In this document: positions 11,501 through 22,250 of the stretch, in pieces
How the letters are laid out: every line of letters begins with the position of its first letter
Position numbering within the stretch: the stretch's first letter is position 1
DNA from: Anolis sagrei
Taxonomy: Eukaryota; Chordata; Lepidosauria; Squamata; Anolidae
Direction: 5' to 3'
DNA: 64,000 bases
Assembly (NCBI RefSeq): GCF_037176765.1
Contig: NC_090026.1
Coordinates: 130,329,752-130,393,751, forward strand
Translations under genes and position numbers: made by a program
Notes under the pieces: model-generated
Told to the model about the DNA's origin: nothing
What the model saw: the letters and a program-made list of their open reading frames with translations, nothing else
The model's database searches: none

Positions 11501-11871
11501 GGTATCTGATGTTAAGGATCGGTCTTGCTTTCCTTCCAAAGTGAGCAAGGGACCAGAAGCCTCTTTGGACTCTATGTCTTCCCTTCTCTCTGGGAAGCTC
11601 GCCAAGGACCAATGGCTCATGATGCAGCACCGGTCCATTGAAACCCAGCAGCAGCCCTTTGGCAATTCATGCTCTCCAAACGCGTGCTTCATGCCAATCT
11701 CAAGTTGCACAAAACCACGGTTTGGGGAGGTTGGCCAACGTCCTCCTTCCAACGGCCAAAAGAGATGTTTGCAAGAACAGTGACTTGCTCTCATGCAATC
11801 GTTCCAACGGCTGCAAACGGGCGAGATTTCTACATTCCCTGGAAGACATGGATGCTTCACAAGCATCCAAA
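11501..11871. other. Apparently unique stretch, no gene supported
   Basis: This single-copy-looking sequence has one plus-strand open frame of about 90 codons (VKDRSCFPSKVSKGPEAS...). I see no splice sites or family likeness, so I do not call a gene. Confidence 0.4.
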
Positions 11872-13051
11872 TCAGTGATTGTCAACCATCCTTATGCTGC
11901 GACCCCTTAGTACAGTTCCTCGTATTGTGGTGACCCCCAACCATAACATTATTTTAGTTGCTACTCCATAACTCTCATTTTGCTACTGTTCTGAGTCGTC
12001 ATGTAAATATCCGATCTGCAGGATGTGTTTTCATTCATTGGACCAGATTTGGCACAAACACCCGATACGTCCAAACTTGAATACTTATGGGGTTGGGAAG
12101 TGGGGTTGATTTTGTCATTTGGGAGTTGTAGTTGCTGGGATATATAGTTCACCTACAATCGAAGAGCATTCTGAGCTCCACCAACGATGGAATTGAACCA
12201 AACTTGGCACCAGAACTCCCATGACCAAGAGAAAATACTGGAAGGGTTTGGTGGGCATTGACCTTGAGTTTTGGAGTTGTAGTTCACCTACATCCAAAGA
12301 ACACTGTGGACTCAAACAATAATACATCTGGACCAAACTTGGGTTCACCTACAATCAAAGAGCATTCGAAACTCCTCCGACGATGGAATTGAACCAAACT
12401 TGGCACACAGAACTCCCATTATGAACAGAAAATACTGGAAGGGTTTGGTGGGCATTGACCTTGAGTTTTGGAGTTGTAGTTCACCTACATCCAGAGAGCA
12501 CTGTGGACTCAAACAATAATACATCTTGACCAAACTTGGCACAAATAATCAATAATGCCCAAATGTGAACACTGGTGGAGTTTGGGGAAAGCAGACCTTG
12601 ACATTTGGGAGTTGTAGTTGCTGGGATTTATAGTTCACCTATAATCCAAGAACATTTTGAGCTCCACCAACGATGGAATTTAACCAAACTTGGCACACAG
12701 AACTCCCATGACCAAGATAACGTATTGGTTTAGGGGGCACTGACCTTGAGTTTTGGAGTTGTTGTTCACCTACATCCAGAGAGCACTGTGGACTCAAACA
12801 ACGATGGATCTGGCCCAAACTTGGCACAAATACTCAATATGCCCAAATCTGAACACTGGTGGAGTTTGGGGAAACAGATCTAGACATTTGGGAGTTGCAG
12901 TAGCTGGGATTTATAGTTCACCTATAATCAAAGAGCATTCTGAACTCCACCAATGATAGAATTGGGCCAAACTTCCCACACAGAACCCCCATGACCAACA
13001 GAAAATACTGTGTTTTCTTATGGTCTTTGGTGACCTCTCTGATACTCCCTT

Positions 13052-13502
13052 GCAGGGGCGGCTCATCCATTACGCGAAGTAAGCGGTCGCAGAACACTTT
13101 TTTTGCTAGTCACTTGTGGAGTGCCCCCTCAGCTCACAACAGCCCTAGCAGTCCGGGGGGAGCCTCGGCTTTTTCGCCTCGCTGTCGGGCGATCCTCTTC
13201 CCAAAGGGGCCGAGCCCTTGAGCCTCGCCTAGCCCCTCTCGTTCCTGCTCCACCCGGCCACCGGGTGCGCAAGCAGAGCCGGCGCTCAATCGTTCTCTGC
13301 GTTCGATCCCTTCCCCATGACCGGCTCCCTTTCCCGATCCCCCGGCGCCCCACCTGCCTCCTCTCCTCTCCCCAATCCGCGGGTGGGCCAAGGGGCGGAG
13401 CCGCCGCACCTGGCCCGCTTCGGGTCCGGAGGCGTGTCTGAAGACCCCAGCATGTGCACCAAAAGTCGCCTCTTCTCCTGACTTTCTCTTCAGCCATTGG
13501 GA

Positions 13503-13538
<36 letters not shown>

Positions 13539-13755
13539 CTCCGGCTGGAGGTATCTCCCACCTCCGCTCCCTCCTTTGTTTTTGCGCCTACCTTCAGGAA
13601 AGGTGGGCATCTCCACCTCTCTCTCTCTCTCTCTCTCTTGGTCCCAATGGCTGAGGAGAAAGTCAGGAGAAGAGGTGACTTTTGGTGCACACGCCGGGGT
13701 CTTCAGGCACGCCTCCGGACCCAAAGCGGGCCAGGCAAGGGAGCAAGTGCAGCAA
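13052..13755. mobile_element. GC-rich insert ending in a large palindrome
   Basis: The left edge GCAGGGGCGGCTCATCCATT resembles the start of another hAT-type transposon family. The body is unusually GC- and CpG-rich for this window. The right half is a palindrome (next entry). The matching right terminus of a standard element is not seen, so the insert may be composite or deleted. Confidence 0.45.
13409..13736. repeat. Foldback: about 125-bp inverted arms tipped with (GA)n and (CT)n
   Basis: The left arm runs from CCTGGCCCGCTTCGGGTCCG through ACCAAAAGTCGCCTCTTCTC to a (GA)n run at 13,506-13,537. The right arm is its near-exact reverse complement, from (CT)n at 13,616-13,638 to CCCAAAGCGGGCCAGG. 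The loop is about 80 bp. Confidence 0.85.
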
Positions 13756-13995
13756 GTGTAGTTACTGGGATGTATAGTTCACCTACAATCAAGGAGCATT
13801 CCGAACGCCACCAATGATGGAATTGAACCAAATATGGCACACAGAACTCCCACGACGAACAGAAAATATATATCAATGATTGGTTGGGGGGGGGTGCCAA
13901 AATACTGTTTGCTTACCGTTGAAAATTACCTAGGGCCACCTCTGTTCCCTTGTGACCCACCCGGGGTCCCGACCCCCAGGTTGAGAAACTCTGAT

Positions 13996-14228
13996 TTAAC
14001 ATCACATAATAAAGAGTTACTTTCAGTGTGATAGGCGTTATTTCTTTAGCCTTGACCCCTTTGAATGGCTGCCACAGCTATTTTAACTTATGTTTTCCTT
14101 CACTGTCATCAAGGTTTCTTTGCCTTGTTAACAATTCTCTCTGTTCTCTGCAAATAGGAATGTGAGCAGCGATCTCTTTTATGTCAAGGAACAGTTCACA
14201 CCACTTGCATTTGCACCCAATCCTGCTG
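13996..14228. other. Unassigned spacer
   Basis: A/T-rich sequence without a convincing gene, repeat end or splice signal. Confidence 0.3.
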
Positions 14229-16262
14229 CAGCCATTCACAGAAAAAAGGCAGAGAGGAAGGAAAGAGGGAAGGAAAGAAGGAAGGAGAAAAGGGAGGGAA
14301 GGAAAGGAAGAGCAGGAGGGAGGGAGAAAAGAAGGGGGAAAGGAAGGAAGGAAGGAAGGAAGGAAGGAAAGGAGAGACAGATGGAAGGAAATAAAGAAGG
14401 AAGGAAGAGGGGAGGAAGGAATGGAGAAAAGGGAGGGGAAGGAGGAAGAGGGAAGAAGGGGAAAAAGAAGGAGAAAAGGAAGTAAAAGAGGGAAGAAAGG
14501 GAGAAAAGGAAGGAAAGACAGAGAGAAGGAAGGAATGTAGGAGAAAAAGAAGGGAAGGAATAGGGGAAAGAAGCAGGGAGAAAACCACGAGAAAAGGAAG
14601 GAAAAGAGGGAAGGAAGGAAAGGAAGAGGGAAGGCGGGAATGGAGAAAAATGAGCAGAGGAAGGGAGGGAGAAAAGAGGGAGAAAAGGAATAAAAGAGGG
14701 AAGGAAGGAAGGAAGGAAGGAAGGAAGGAAGGAAGGAAGGAAGGAAGGAAGGAAGGACAGATGGAAAGAAAGAGGGAAGGAAGGAAGAGGGGAGGGAGGA
14801 AGAAAGAAGGGAGGGAGGGAGGGAGGGAGGGAGGAAGGAAGGAAGGAAGGAAGGAAGGAAGGAAGGAAGGAAGGAAGGAAGGAAGGGAGGAGAAAAGGGA
14901 GGGAAGGAAGGAAGGAAGGAAGGAAGGAAGGAAGGAAGGAAGGAAGGAAGGAAGGAAGGACAGATGGAAAGAAAGAGGGAAGGAAATAAAGAAGGCAGGA
15001 AGAGAGAAGGAAGGAATGGAGAAAAGTGAGGGGAGGAAAGGAGGAAGAGGGAAGAAGGGGAAAAAGAAGGAGAAAAGGAAGTAAAAGAGGGAAGAAAGGG
15101 AGAAAAGGAAGGAAAGACAGAGAGAAGGAAGGAATGTAGGAGAAAAAGAAGGAAGAGGGGAAAGAAGCAGGGAGAAAACCATGAGAAAAGGAAGGAAAAG
15201 ACGGAAGAAAGGAAAGGAAGAGGGAAGGCGGGAATGGAGAAAAATGAGCAGAGGAAGGGAGGGAGAAAAGAAGGAGAAAAGGAATAAAAGAGGGAAGGAA
15301 GGAAGGAAAAACAGATGGAAAGAATGAGGGAAGGAAGGAAGAGGGGAGGAAGGAAGGAAGAAAGAAGGGAGGAAGGAAGAAGGGAGGGATAAAGAAAGGA
15401 AAAGAGGGAAGGGAGGGAATTATTTATTTATTTATTTATTTAGCAATTTTGTATACCGGTCTTCTCCCCAACAATAAAATCACAAAACAATAATTAAAAA
15501 CGTCATAGAACATATTCACATTAAAACGTTATAACAGCAAAATGCAATCCCATAATAACAATGGTCAGTCGTCATAGTGAATTCGTTGTCCATCGTTCAT
15601 TGTCATCTATCCGATCACAGAAATATGGATTCACTCGTCGAAAGCCAAACCCCATAGCCAGGTTTTCACCCGTTTTCTGAACGACAGAATGGAGGGGGCA
15701 GTTCCGATCTCCAGTGGGAGAGAGTTCAAGAGTCGAGGGGCCACCACCGAGAAGGCCCTGTCCCTCGTCCCCACCAGACGTGCCTGAGAGGCCGGAGGGA
15801 CCGAGAACAGGGCCCCTCCAGACGATCTTAACAACCTAGATGGTTCTTAGGGGAGAATACGTTCGGACAGGTAAAGGACAGGGAAGGTAGAACAGACAGA
15901 AAGAAGGAAGGAAGGAAAGGAATAGAGACAGATGGAAGGAAGGAAAGAGGGAACGACAGAAAGAAGGAAGAGGGAAGGAAGGAATGGAGAAAAGAGAGGG
16001 GAGGAAAGGAGAAAGGGGGAAAGGGGGAAAGGGGGGAAAGAAGGAGAAAAGGAAGAAAAAGACAGAAGGAAGGGAGAAAAGGAAGGAAAGACAGAGAGAA
16101 GGAGGAAAGAATGAGAAAAGGAAAGAAAAGAGGGCAGAAAGGAAAAGAAAGGAAAGGAAAGACAGATGGAAAGAAGGAGGGAAGGGAGGGAAGGAGGAAG
16201 AGGGATGGCGGGAATGGAGAAAAGGGAGCAGAGGAAGAGGGAAGGAGGGAGGGAGAAAAGAA
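14229..16262 (+). repeat. Purine-only tract, (GGAA)n-type, about 1.6 kb net
   Basis: The plus strand is almost pure A/G, built of GGAA, GGAAA and GGGA words with pure (GGAA)n cores (14,340-14,370; 14,700-14,755; 14,830-14,955). A larger block recurs: text around GTAAAAGAGGGAAGAAAGGG at 14,483 repeats at about 15,080, so the tract has also duplicated in about 600-bp steps. An L2 LINE at 15,419-15,885 splits it. Long open frames here only reflect the lack of T on one strand. Confidence 0.95.
15419..15885 (-). mobile_element. L2-type LINE 3' end inside the purine tract
   Basis: (ATTT)n tail at 15,420, UTR, then minus-strand coding text SQARLVGTRDRAFSVVAPRL. Purine repeats resume on the other side. 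Confidence 0.8.
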
Positions 16263-16362
16263 ATCCCATTCAAAGCACCCCCGACAGATGGCCATCCAGC
16301 TTCTGTTTGAAAGCCTCCAAAGAAGGAGCCTCAACCACACTCCGGGGCAGAGAGTTCCACAG
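16263..16362 (-). mobile_element. Old CR1 fragment
   Basis: CCCGACAGATGGCCATCCAG and CACTCCGGGGCAGAGAGTTC on plus match the complement of the CR1 3' coding end. It diverges more than the young copies. Confidence 0.7.
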
Positions 16363-16960
16363 ATGCAACCCCATTGGCCAATCAAGGACTTGCCTGCCAA
16401 TATAGAAAGTTAATGTATGTACATTTTCTAAATCCCCGCATCTGTGAGAGCAGCAGACTCTCAGCCTCAGTTTAAATGGATAAGCATCCTGAGCTTATCA
16501 TATATCTTTCCATACACACAATTTGTGTGGTCTCTGTAGTTTCCTGGCTTGGGAAATAGCCAGAGGGATCGATAACAATGTGAGTCTTTTATCTCCCGAG
16601 TATTGAGCTTGACTGGTGCATCAGGCTGGGGTTAGTCTAGATAATCTTTGGAACCCCATGTACATTGCTATACCATACAGTTTGGAATGGCATTATGTGG
16701 TCAGAGTAGGCTCATATAGTGCAGTTTAACTGCATTGCATTCTATGAGTCCACACTGACCATATGATATGAAGGTGTAGATGGAGCCCAAGGGTCCGTGG
16801 TCCTATGGATGGAGCAAAGACAAACTCCAAAACAACTGCCACGTGAAGAGCAGTCCTCTTGCACCATCCAAACCTTTGGTCTTATGGAGAAAGAGGAAGT
16901 GACCAGAGTCATGACCATGACAATCCCGCAGACCATGGAGGGGCTTGACCACCTCCCCAA
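16363..16960. other. Unique sequence upstream of the putative RNase promoter
   Basis: No open frame or repeat is recognised, apart from a short piece near 16,740-16,780 that resembles an anole-type MITE arm (CCACACTGACCATATGATAT). Confidence 0.35.
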
Positions 16961-17054
16961 TATAAAGGCATCTGAGCCAACTGGAGAAGGCATCTCCCAT
17001 CAAAGTCGCATCTTCTTAGAGCATCCTGCAAAAGAAGTCTCTTCTGTTTGGAGC
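16961..17054 (+). promoter_or_regulatory. Putative promoter (TATA box) and noncoding exon 1 of the plus-strand RNase
   Basis: TATAAAGG lies at 16,961-16,968. About 90 bp on, GAGC|GTGAGTATG at 17,051-17,063 is a strong splice donor, so a leader exon of roughly 65 bp (about 16,990-17,054) is plausible. RNase A family genes usually have a noncoding first exon and one coding exon. The coding exon acceptor is at 22,228-22,229, making the intron about 5.2 kb. This is inference from signals only. Confidence 0.35.
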
Positions 17055-17320
17055 GTGAGTATGACCTCTGGGCTATGGGTTCTTTCTGAAATTGCTGTAC
17101 TTTCTGTATGCAAGCTACACGAAAGAAAGTAATTAAAAAGCCATGATTGGAAGGCACTTCTCCTGGAGGAAGAGACTGACTTAAGGCCAAGGGAAGCTCT
17201 CCAAATGAGTCTCAAAGGGGGTTAATAACTCCAACTATTTACCTCAACTAGAGTAGTAGATCAAGGTATTTAGATCTACCCAAGTTCCCAAGTTGGGACT
17301 CACATTGGGATTCTGGCTGA
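17055..17320. other. Unique intronic sequence
   Basis: No feature recognised. Confidence 0.3.
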
Positions 17321-17324
17321 TAGC

Positions 17325-17870
17325 ATCATAAAATCATAGATCATAGAATCATAAAACCAAAGAGTTGGAAGAGACCTCATGGGCCATCCAGTCCAACCCC
17401 ATTCTGCCAAGAAGCAGGAATATTGCATTCAAATCACCCCTGACAGATGGCCATCCAGCCTCTGTTTAAAAGCTTCCAAAGAAGGAGCCTCCACCACACC
17501 CCGGGGCAGAGAGTTCCACTGCTGAACGGCTCTCACAGTCAGGAAGTTCTTCCTCATGTTCAGATGGAATCTCCTCTCTTGTAGTTTGAAGCCATTGTTC
17601 CGTGTCCTAGTCTCCAGGGAAGCAGAAAACAAGCTTGCTCCCTCCTCCTCCCTGTGGCTTCCTCTCACATATTTATACATGGCTATCATATCTCCTCTCA
17701 GCCTTCTCTTCTTCAGGCTAAACATGCCCAGCTCCTTAAGCCGCTCCTCATAGGGCTTGTTCTCCAGACCTTTTATCATTTTAGTCGCTCTCCTCTGGAC
17801 ACATTCCAGCTTGTCAATATCTCTCTTCAATTGTGGTGCCCAGAATTGGACACAATATTCCAGGTGTGGA
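17325..17870 (-). mobile_element. CR1 LINE, 5'-truncated
   Basis: The complement of the CR1 tail (ATCATAGAATCATAAAACC) starts it. The minus strand encodes [20 protein letters not shown] through DGHLSGVI. Confidence 0.9.
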
Positions 17871-18214
17871 ATCACAGCCAGAGCTTGCAGACTACAACTC
17901 CCAGAATCCACCAATGGCCAGGTGGTCAAACATCACTGATCCACACTTCCTTCCTTGGCCTCTGAAATGCAATGGGCAACTTAGCAGCCCCTCCAGGGAT
18001 CCACATTCAGTCCCAGCACCTTCTGCACTGCCCCCAAATCCCAAGCACAAATTATGTTCTCCACGTTGAAGTTGACCTGACTCTTGGAGACAGGATTGTA
18101 GGGATTGCTTTGACAAGACTCCTTCTGAGCTTTGTCACTGACTTCCTATTAGAGGGTTCCCATCTCTCAGTTGGCCATGACTTTTGGAAACACTATTCAG
18201 CTCCTTAAAGAGTC
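17871..18214. other. Unassigned sequence
   Basis: No gene or repeat that I recognise. Confidence 0.3.
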
Positions 18215-18895
18215 TTGTTGTAGCCATCAGGTTTTCGTGGAGTAGAACTAACTCACCATCAGAAGCACTCCTAAATGTAAACGATGAAGATGTAGGGAAA
18301 GGAAACGTAAACATAGCAACACTTAGGCTAAAGCATAAGTTGTATGCAAAATAATCACAGCGACTCTTCACAAAGCTAGAATGTGTAACTGGATAGCACA
18401 TCAGAATTGGAAACCATGTATTGTCAAAGGCTTTCATTGCTGGAATCACTGGGTTGTTGTAGGTTTTTCAGGCTGTTCAGCCATGTTCCAGTAGCATTCT
18501 CTCCTGACGATTCGCCTGCATCTGTGTCAGGCATCCTCAGAGGTTGTGAGGTCACTTCTAGAGCATGGCCAGATAACCTGAAAAACCTACATCATCCCAT
18601 TGGAAACCATGGTTTGAAAATGTGTGAAAACTACGGCTAGCTCAAACCACGTCTAGCTCAAACCACGGTGAGGTCAAACAATAATTTTCACATACTTTCA
18701 AACCATAGTTTGGCTTTGCTGTTTATTATTTGGTGTTAAGGTTTGGGTTTGTGAATAGTCACTGTGATTATTTTACACAATTGTCATGCTTTAGCATAAG
18801 TGTCATTATGTTTACATTTCATTTTCCTATATCTTCGTTGTTTACATTTAGGAGAACAATGAGTGATTCTGATGGTGAGTTAGTTCTACTCCAAT
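18215..18895. repeat. Inverted pair of about 155-bp units around a foldback piece
   Basis: Text at 18,740-18,895 (GGAGAACAATGAGTGATTCT, GATGGTGAGTTAGTTCTACTC) reappears inverted at 18,225-18,380. Each unit includes an acceptor-like TTTACATTTAGGAG before a short frame SDGELVLL. They point outward from a core at 18,412-18,590 that matches the Penelope-linked foldback family. It may be the start of a DNA transposon ORF. The family is unknown. Confidence 0.5.
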
Positions 18896-19077
18896 CAACC
18901 TATTCTGGGGGCTTCAGGAATGATCACTGGACCCCTCTTTGGGTTGGAAATGGAGAGTTTCCTAGAAGTCTCAGAAGAGACCATGTGGTCGTTTCTCAGA
19001 AGATCTTGGCTGGCACGTTGGACTGGGGTTGGTCTAGATAACCTTTGGGGTCTCTTCCAGCTGTAGGTTTCTGTGCC

Positions 19078-19105
19078 ACACACACAGAGAGAGAGAGAGA
19101 GAGCG
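19078..19105 (+). repeat. (CA)n(GA)n microsatellite
   Basis: CACACACACAGAGAGAGAGA is visible directly. Confidence 0.9.
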
Positions 19106-19142
19106 CTTTTATTGGCATACAATAACAAAAGCACAACACAGG

Positions 19143-19912
19143 CTGTGTCGTCATGCCTGGGGGCTATAACTCTTCGTGAAAGAAGCATGGACGTGACATC
19201 TTTTCCCCAGGGGATTGCTTCTTGCCCTCCTTTAGGAAAACTGGAACTCCTAAGGACCAAAACACTGTAGATAACTCAAAATAGGTTTTATTGTTCACAA
19301 AGAGTTACCCCTTTAAGGCAATAAGCTGGAAGTTTCAAAGGGGTAAAGGAAATATACATTACAGTCTCTGGTTGTCTTGGGTCCAAGGGGTTTTGCAGCT
19401 GAGAAGCTTTTCCAGGTCCCTCTTTCTCAATGGCTGTGAATATCAGAATAATCACAACCCCAATTCCAATGGCCTATATTTTGAAGGCACAAAGCCTTCC
19501 TCTGGTGCCAAAGAACTTGTTTGAAGGCACGTGAGACTTCTCAACATCATCCAGGTTGATCTGAACATGAAGCATAAGTCTCAAGGGTAAGAACCTCAGA
19601 ATTGGTGATGAGAGGTAACTTAATTAAGGGCTTTAGAGCCAAGTCTCTTTCTCACATCTATCTGATAGAAAGTTTGATGGTAGAATGGAAAAGGAAAAGC
19701 TCTGCCCTCCTCCAGGAAGAGGTGGAGCCAAGCAATTGAGCCGAGGAAGCAATATAACTGGTGCAAACAACATTGATTGACAGCTATAAATAACCAATCA
19801 GTCCAACTATACATTTACAGGGTAAAAAGGCAAAATCAGGCATGATACAACAGTTCAAATCCTGCAACTTACAGTTCTACATATAGGTAGGTGGCGCCAC
19901 TCACGCCGCCAC
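19143..19912 (-). mobile_element. Possible LTR or retroelement end (fossil)
   Basis: Read on the minus strand it begins TGTGGCGGCGTGAGTGGCGC, has a TATTTATAG box and an AATAAAACC signal near 19,285, and ends about GACGACACA. That layout resembles an LTR. I found no convincing target duplication, so bounds and family are uncertain. Confidence 0.3.
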
Positions 19913-20355
19913 ACATGTACATACAAAAAGAGGAAGGATTAGATCTGTTCAGTTTTGTGGCCCCTGATCTACCAAGACATGGGCTTCTACTTTTTGGCAG
20001 ACATGAGAATTTTGGATTTCACATAGCTTATTTCCAGTCTATTTATTTCACCATAATTGGCAAAGCAATGAATTAAGCATTTAAGGCCGACCCTAGATAA
20101 GGACAATAGCACAGCATCGTCTGCATATGAGAATAAGGGAACGTAAGCAGAATGGAGCTTACGAACACGCAAGCCTGGGGTAAATCATACAGAGATATGT
20201 TGAACAAAGTGCTACTTGACCCCACATATAGCACTGATTCTAGAAGATGCTTTGAGTCTCCTTTGGGGAGATAAAGTGGGGTAATAATAATAATAACAAT
20301 AGAAGTTAGCAGGTGTTCCTCCGTGCATCTAATTTGGCAAACACTATTGGTGTAC

Positions 20356-20591
20356 TAGGTTCTTGTGGGTTTTTTCGGGCTATAGGGCCATGTTCTAGAG
20401 GCATTTCTCCTGACGTTTCGCCTGCATCTATGGCAAGCATTCTCAGAGGTAGTGAGGATACTCACTACCTCTGAGAATGCTTGCCATAGGTGCAGGTGAA
20501 ACGTCAGGAGAAATGCCTCTAGAACATGGCCCTATAGCCCGAAAAAACCCACAAGAACCTAGTGATTCCAGCCATGAAAGCCTTCGACAAT
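20356..20591. mobile_element. Foldback element with 13-bp target duplication
   Basis: Two about 100-bp arms (GGTTTTTTCGGGC-like, GCATTTCTCCTGACGTTTCG) face each other around 20,458. ACTATTGGTGTAC flanks it at 20,343-20,355 and 20,592-20,604. The right side adds GAAAGCCTTCGACAATA. Confidence 0.8.
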
Positions 20592-20639
20592 ACTATTGGT
20601 GTACAGTTGTCTAATTAGAAACAAACTCTGAGATGAAGA

Positions 20640-21519
20640 TATTCAGAGACCTCAATAGTCTGAGATCAAGGGGAGATGGAGCCCCAGGTCTCGGCGGTGA
20701 CCAGGGGAGCATTTGCACAGCTCAGGCTCGTGCGCCAGCTGCGCCCGTATCTTGGGAAGTCTGACTTGGCCACGGTGGTACACACTCTTGTCACATCCAG
20801 CCTAGACTACTGCAACGCTCTCTACGTGGGGCTGCCCCTGAAGACGGCCCGGAAGCTGCAACTAGTCCAACGCGCGGCAGCCATGATTCTAACGGGAGCA
20901 GAGCGCAGGGAGCACACAACCCCCCTGTTGCACCAGCTCCACTGGCTGCCGATTTGCTACCGGGCCCAATTCAAGGTGTTGGTACTGGCCTATAAAGCCC
21001 TAAACGGTTCCGGCCCAAGATACCTATCTGACCGCATCTCGGCCTATGAACCCACCCGAACTTTGAGATCTTCCGGGGAGGCCCTGCTCTCTATCCCGCC
21101 AGCCTCTCAAGCACGGCTGGCGGGGACGAGAGATAGGGCCTTCTCGGTGGTGGCTCCTCGGCTGTGGAACGCCCTTCCTGTAGATGTTAGGCTGGCACCA
21201 TCGCTTATGACATTCCGTAGAAAGTTAAAGACCTGGATGTTTGTGCAGGCATTTGAGTAATTTAGTGCAATCTCTGGTAAATTGAACATAGGAACGGAAC
21301 AATGGACAACGAACTTGGACTACGTTTGGATGATGAGGCGACCCGGGGTGGGTTTTTTGTGATAATTGTGTATTGATGTTTGTTATTGCTAGAAATGGAA
21401 TTGTGTAGTTTAACTGTTGATTTATTGATTACTGCTGTTTTTACTGTCTTTGTTGTTTGCTTTCTGGAAACCGCTGTGAGTCGCCCTCGGGCTTGAGATA
21501 CAGCGGTATACAAGAATAG

Positions 21520-21554
<35 letters not shown>

Positions 21555-21590
21555 ATGGAGCGGTATATAAATAAAGTATTATTATTGTAT
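20640..21590 (+). mobile_element. L2-type LINE, RT C-terminus to tail
   Basis: One open frame of 194 residues (20,676-21,260): TRGAFAQLRLVRQLRPYLG, LDYCNALYVGLPLKTARKL, APRLWNALPVDVRLAPS. A 3' UTR with GAGTCGCCCTCGGGCTTGAG and an (AAAT)n tail follow. It is the cleanest L2 copy in the window. Confidence 0.85.
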
Positions 21591-21776
21591 TGTCGAAGGC
21601 TTTAATGGCCGGAATCACTGGGTTGTTGTAGGTTTTTTTGGGCTATATTGCCATGTTCTAGAGGCATTCTTTCCTGATGTTTCGCCTGCATCTATGGCAA
21701 GCATTCTCACAACCTCTGAGGATGCTTGCCATAGATGCAGGCAAAACGTCAGGAGAGATGCAGGCGAAACAGGTTT
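21588..21776. mobile_element. Shorter foldback element, same family
   Basis: GTATTGTCGAAGGCTTTAAT starts it. Inverted arms meet near 21,710 (CAACCTCTGAGGATGCTTGC). The right arm is cut short. Confidence 0.65.
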
Positions 21777-22250
21777 CTTGTTACAAAGTCAAAAGCTCCT
21801 TTCTGATCAATGAAAGCAGCAAATAGCTTGGAGGCTTTACACATGGAGTATTTGCCTGCCTAATGTGACAGTATTCAGCAGTGATCCAAGGTTGATTGAT
21901 CCTTACGGAATCCAGCTTGCTCAGGGCTGAAGATTTTCTTATGGTCCACACCAGGTTTGCAACTTAATTAGTAGGAATTTTGCATGAAGCTTTCCAATTA
22001 CTGACATAATTTCTGTGCTTCTGTGAAGGTGTTTGGGGGCCACAACAAGAGCTATGGAAGGCCACACTCTGCTCTGATTTATTGCTACTTCGAAAGCAGT
22101 TTTGCAGACGTTATAAGGGAACAAAATGGGCCATGTGTACAATATTTACTGGTCTACCCTGGATTTAGATCCCTGGTGTTGGCCAGGTAGACCTTATGTG
22201 CATCTGCCTGTCTCTTTCCCTTTCTTTAGATCCCTGTGTTGACCTCCACA

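Larger units (their letters stand above)
11872..13995 (+). mobile_element. Nonautonomous hAT element with tandem units, split by a GC-rich insert
   Basis: The left end reads CAGTGATTGTCAACCATCCT and ACAGTTCCTCGTATTGTGGT. Tandem units follow. The right end at 13,960-13,995 has GGTCCCGACCCCCAGGTTGA. A foreign block at about 13,052-13,755 interrupts it. Confidence 0.7.
19913..22140 (-). mobile_element. LINE family Y, split by later insertions
   Basis: The minus strand at 19,987-20,172 encodes the RT catalytic box FSYADDAVLLSLSRVGLK. The minus strand at 21,776-22,140 encodes upstream RT text including a FIDQKGAFDFV-like motif. A foldback, an L2 and another foldback lie between the two parts. Confidence 0.5.

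Noticed and set aside
11430-11783. Possible small plus-strand gene
   Set aside because: It begins in a hAT end, has no splice sites or known family, and is short.
14196-15182. Long minus-strand frames rich in Ser/Pro/Phe (also 43,493-44,878)
   Set aside because: These translate the purine tracts. One strand has no T, so stop codons cannot occur in some frames.
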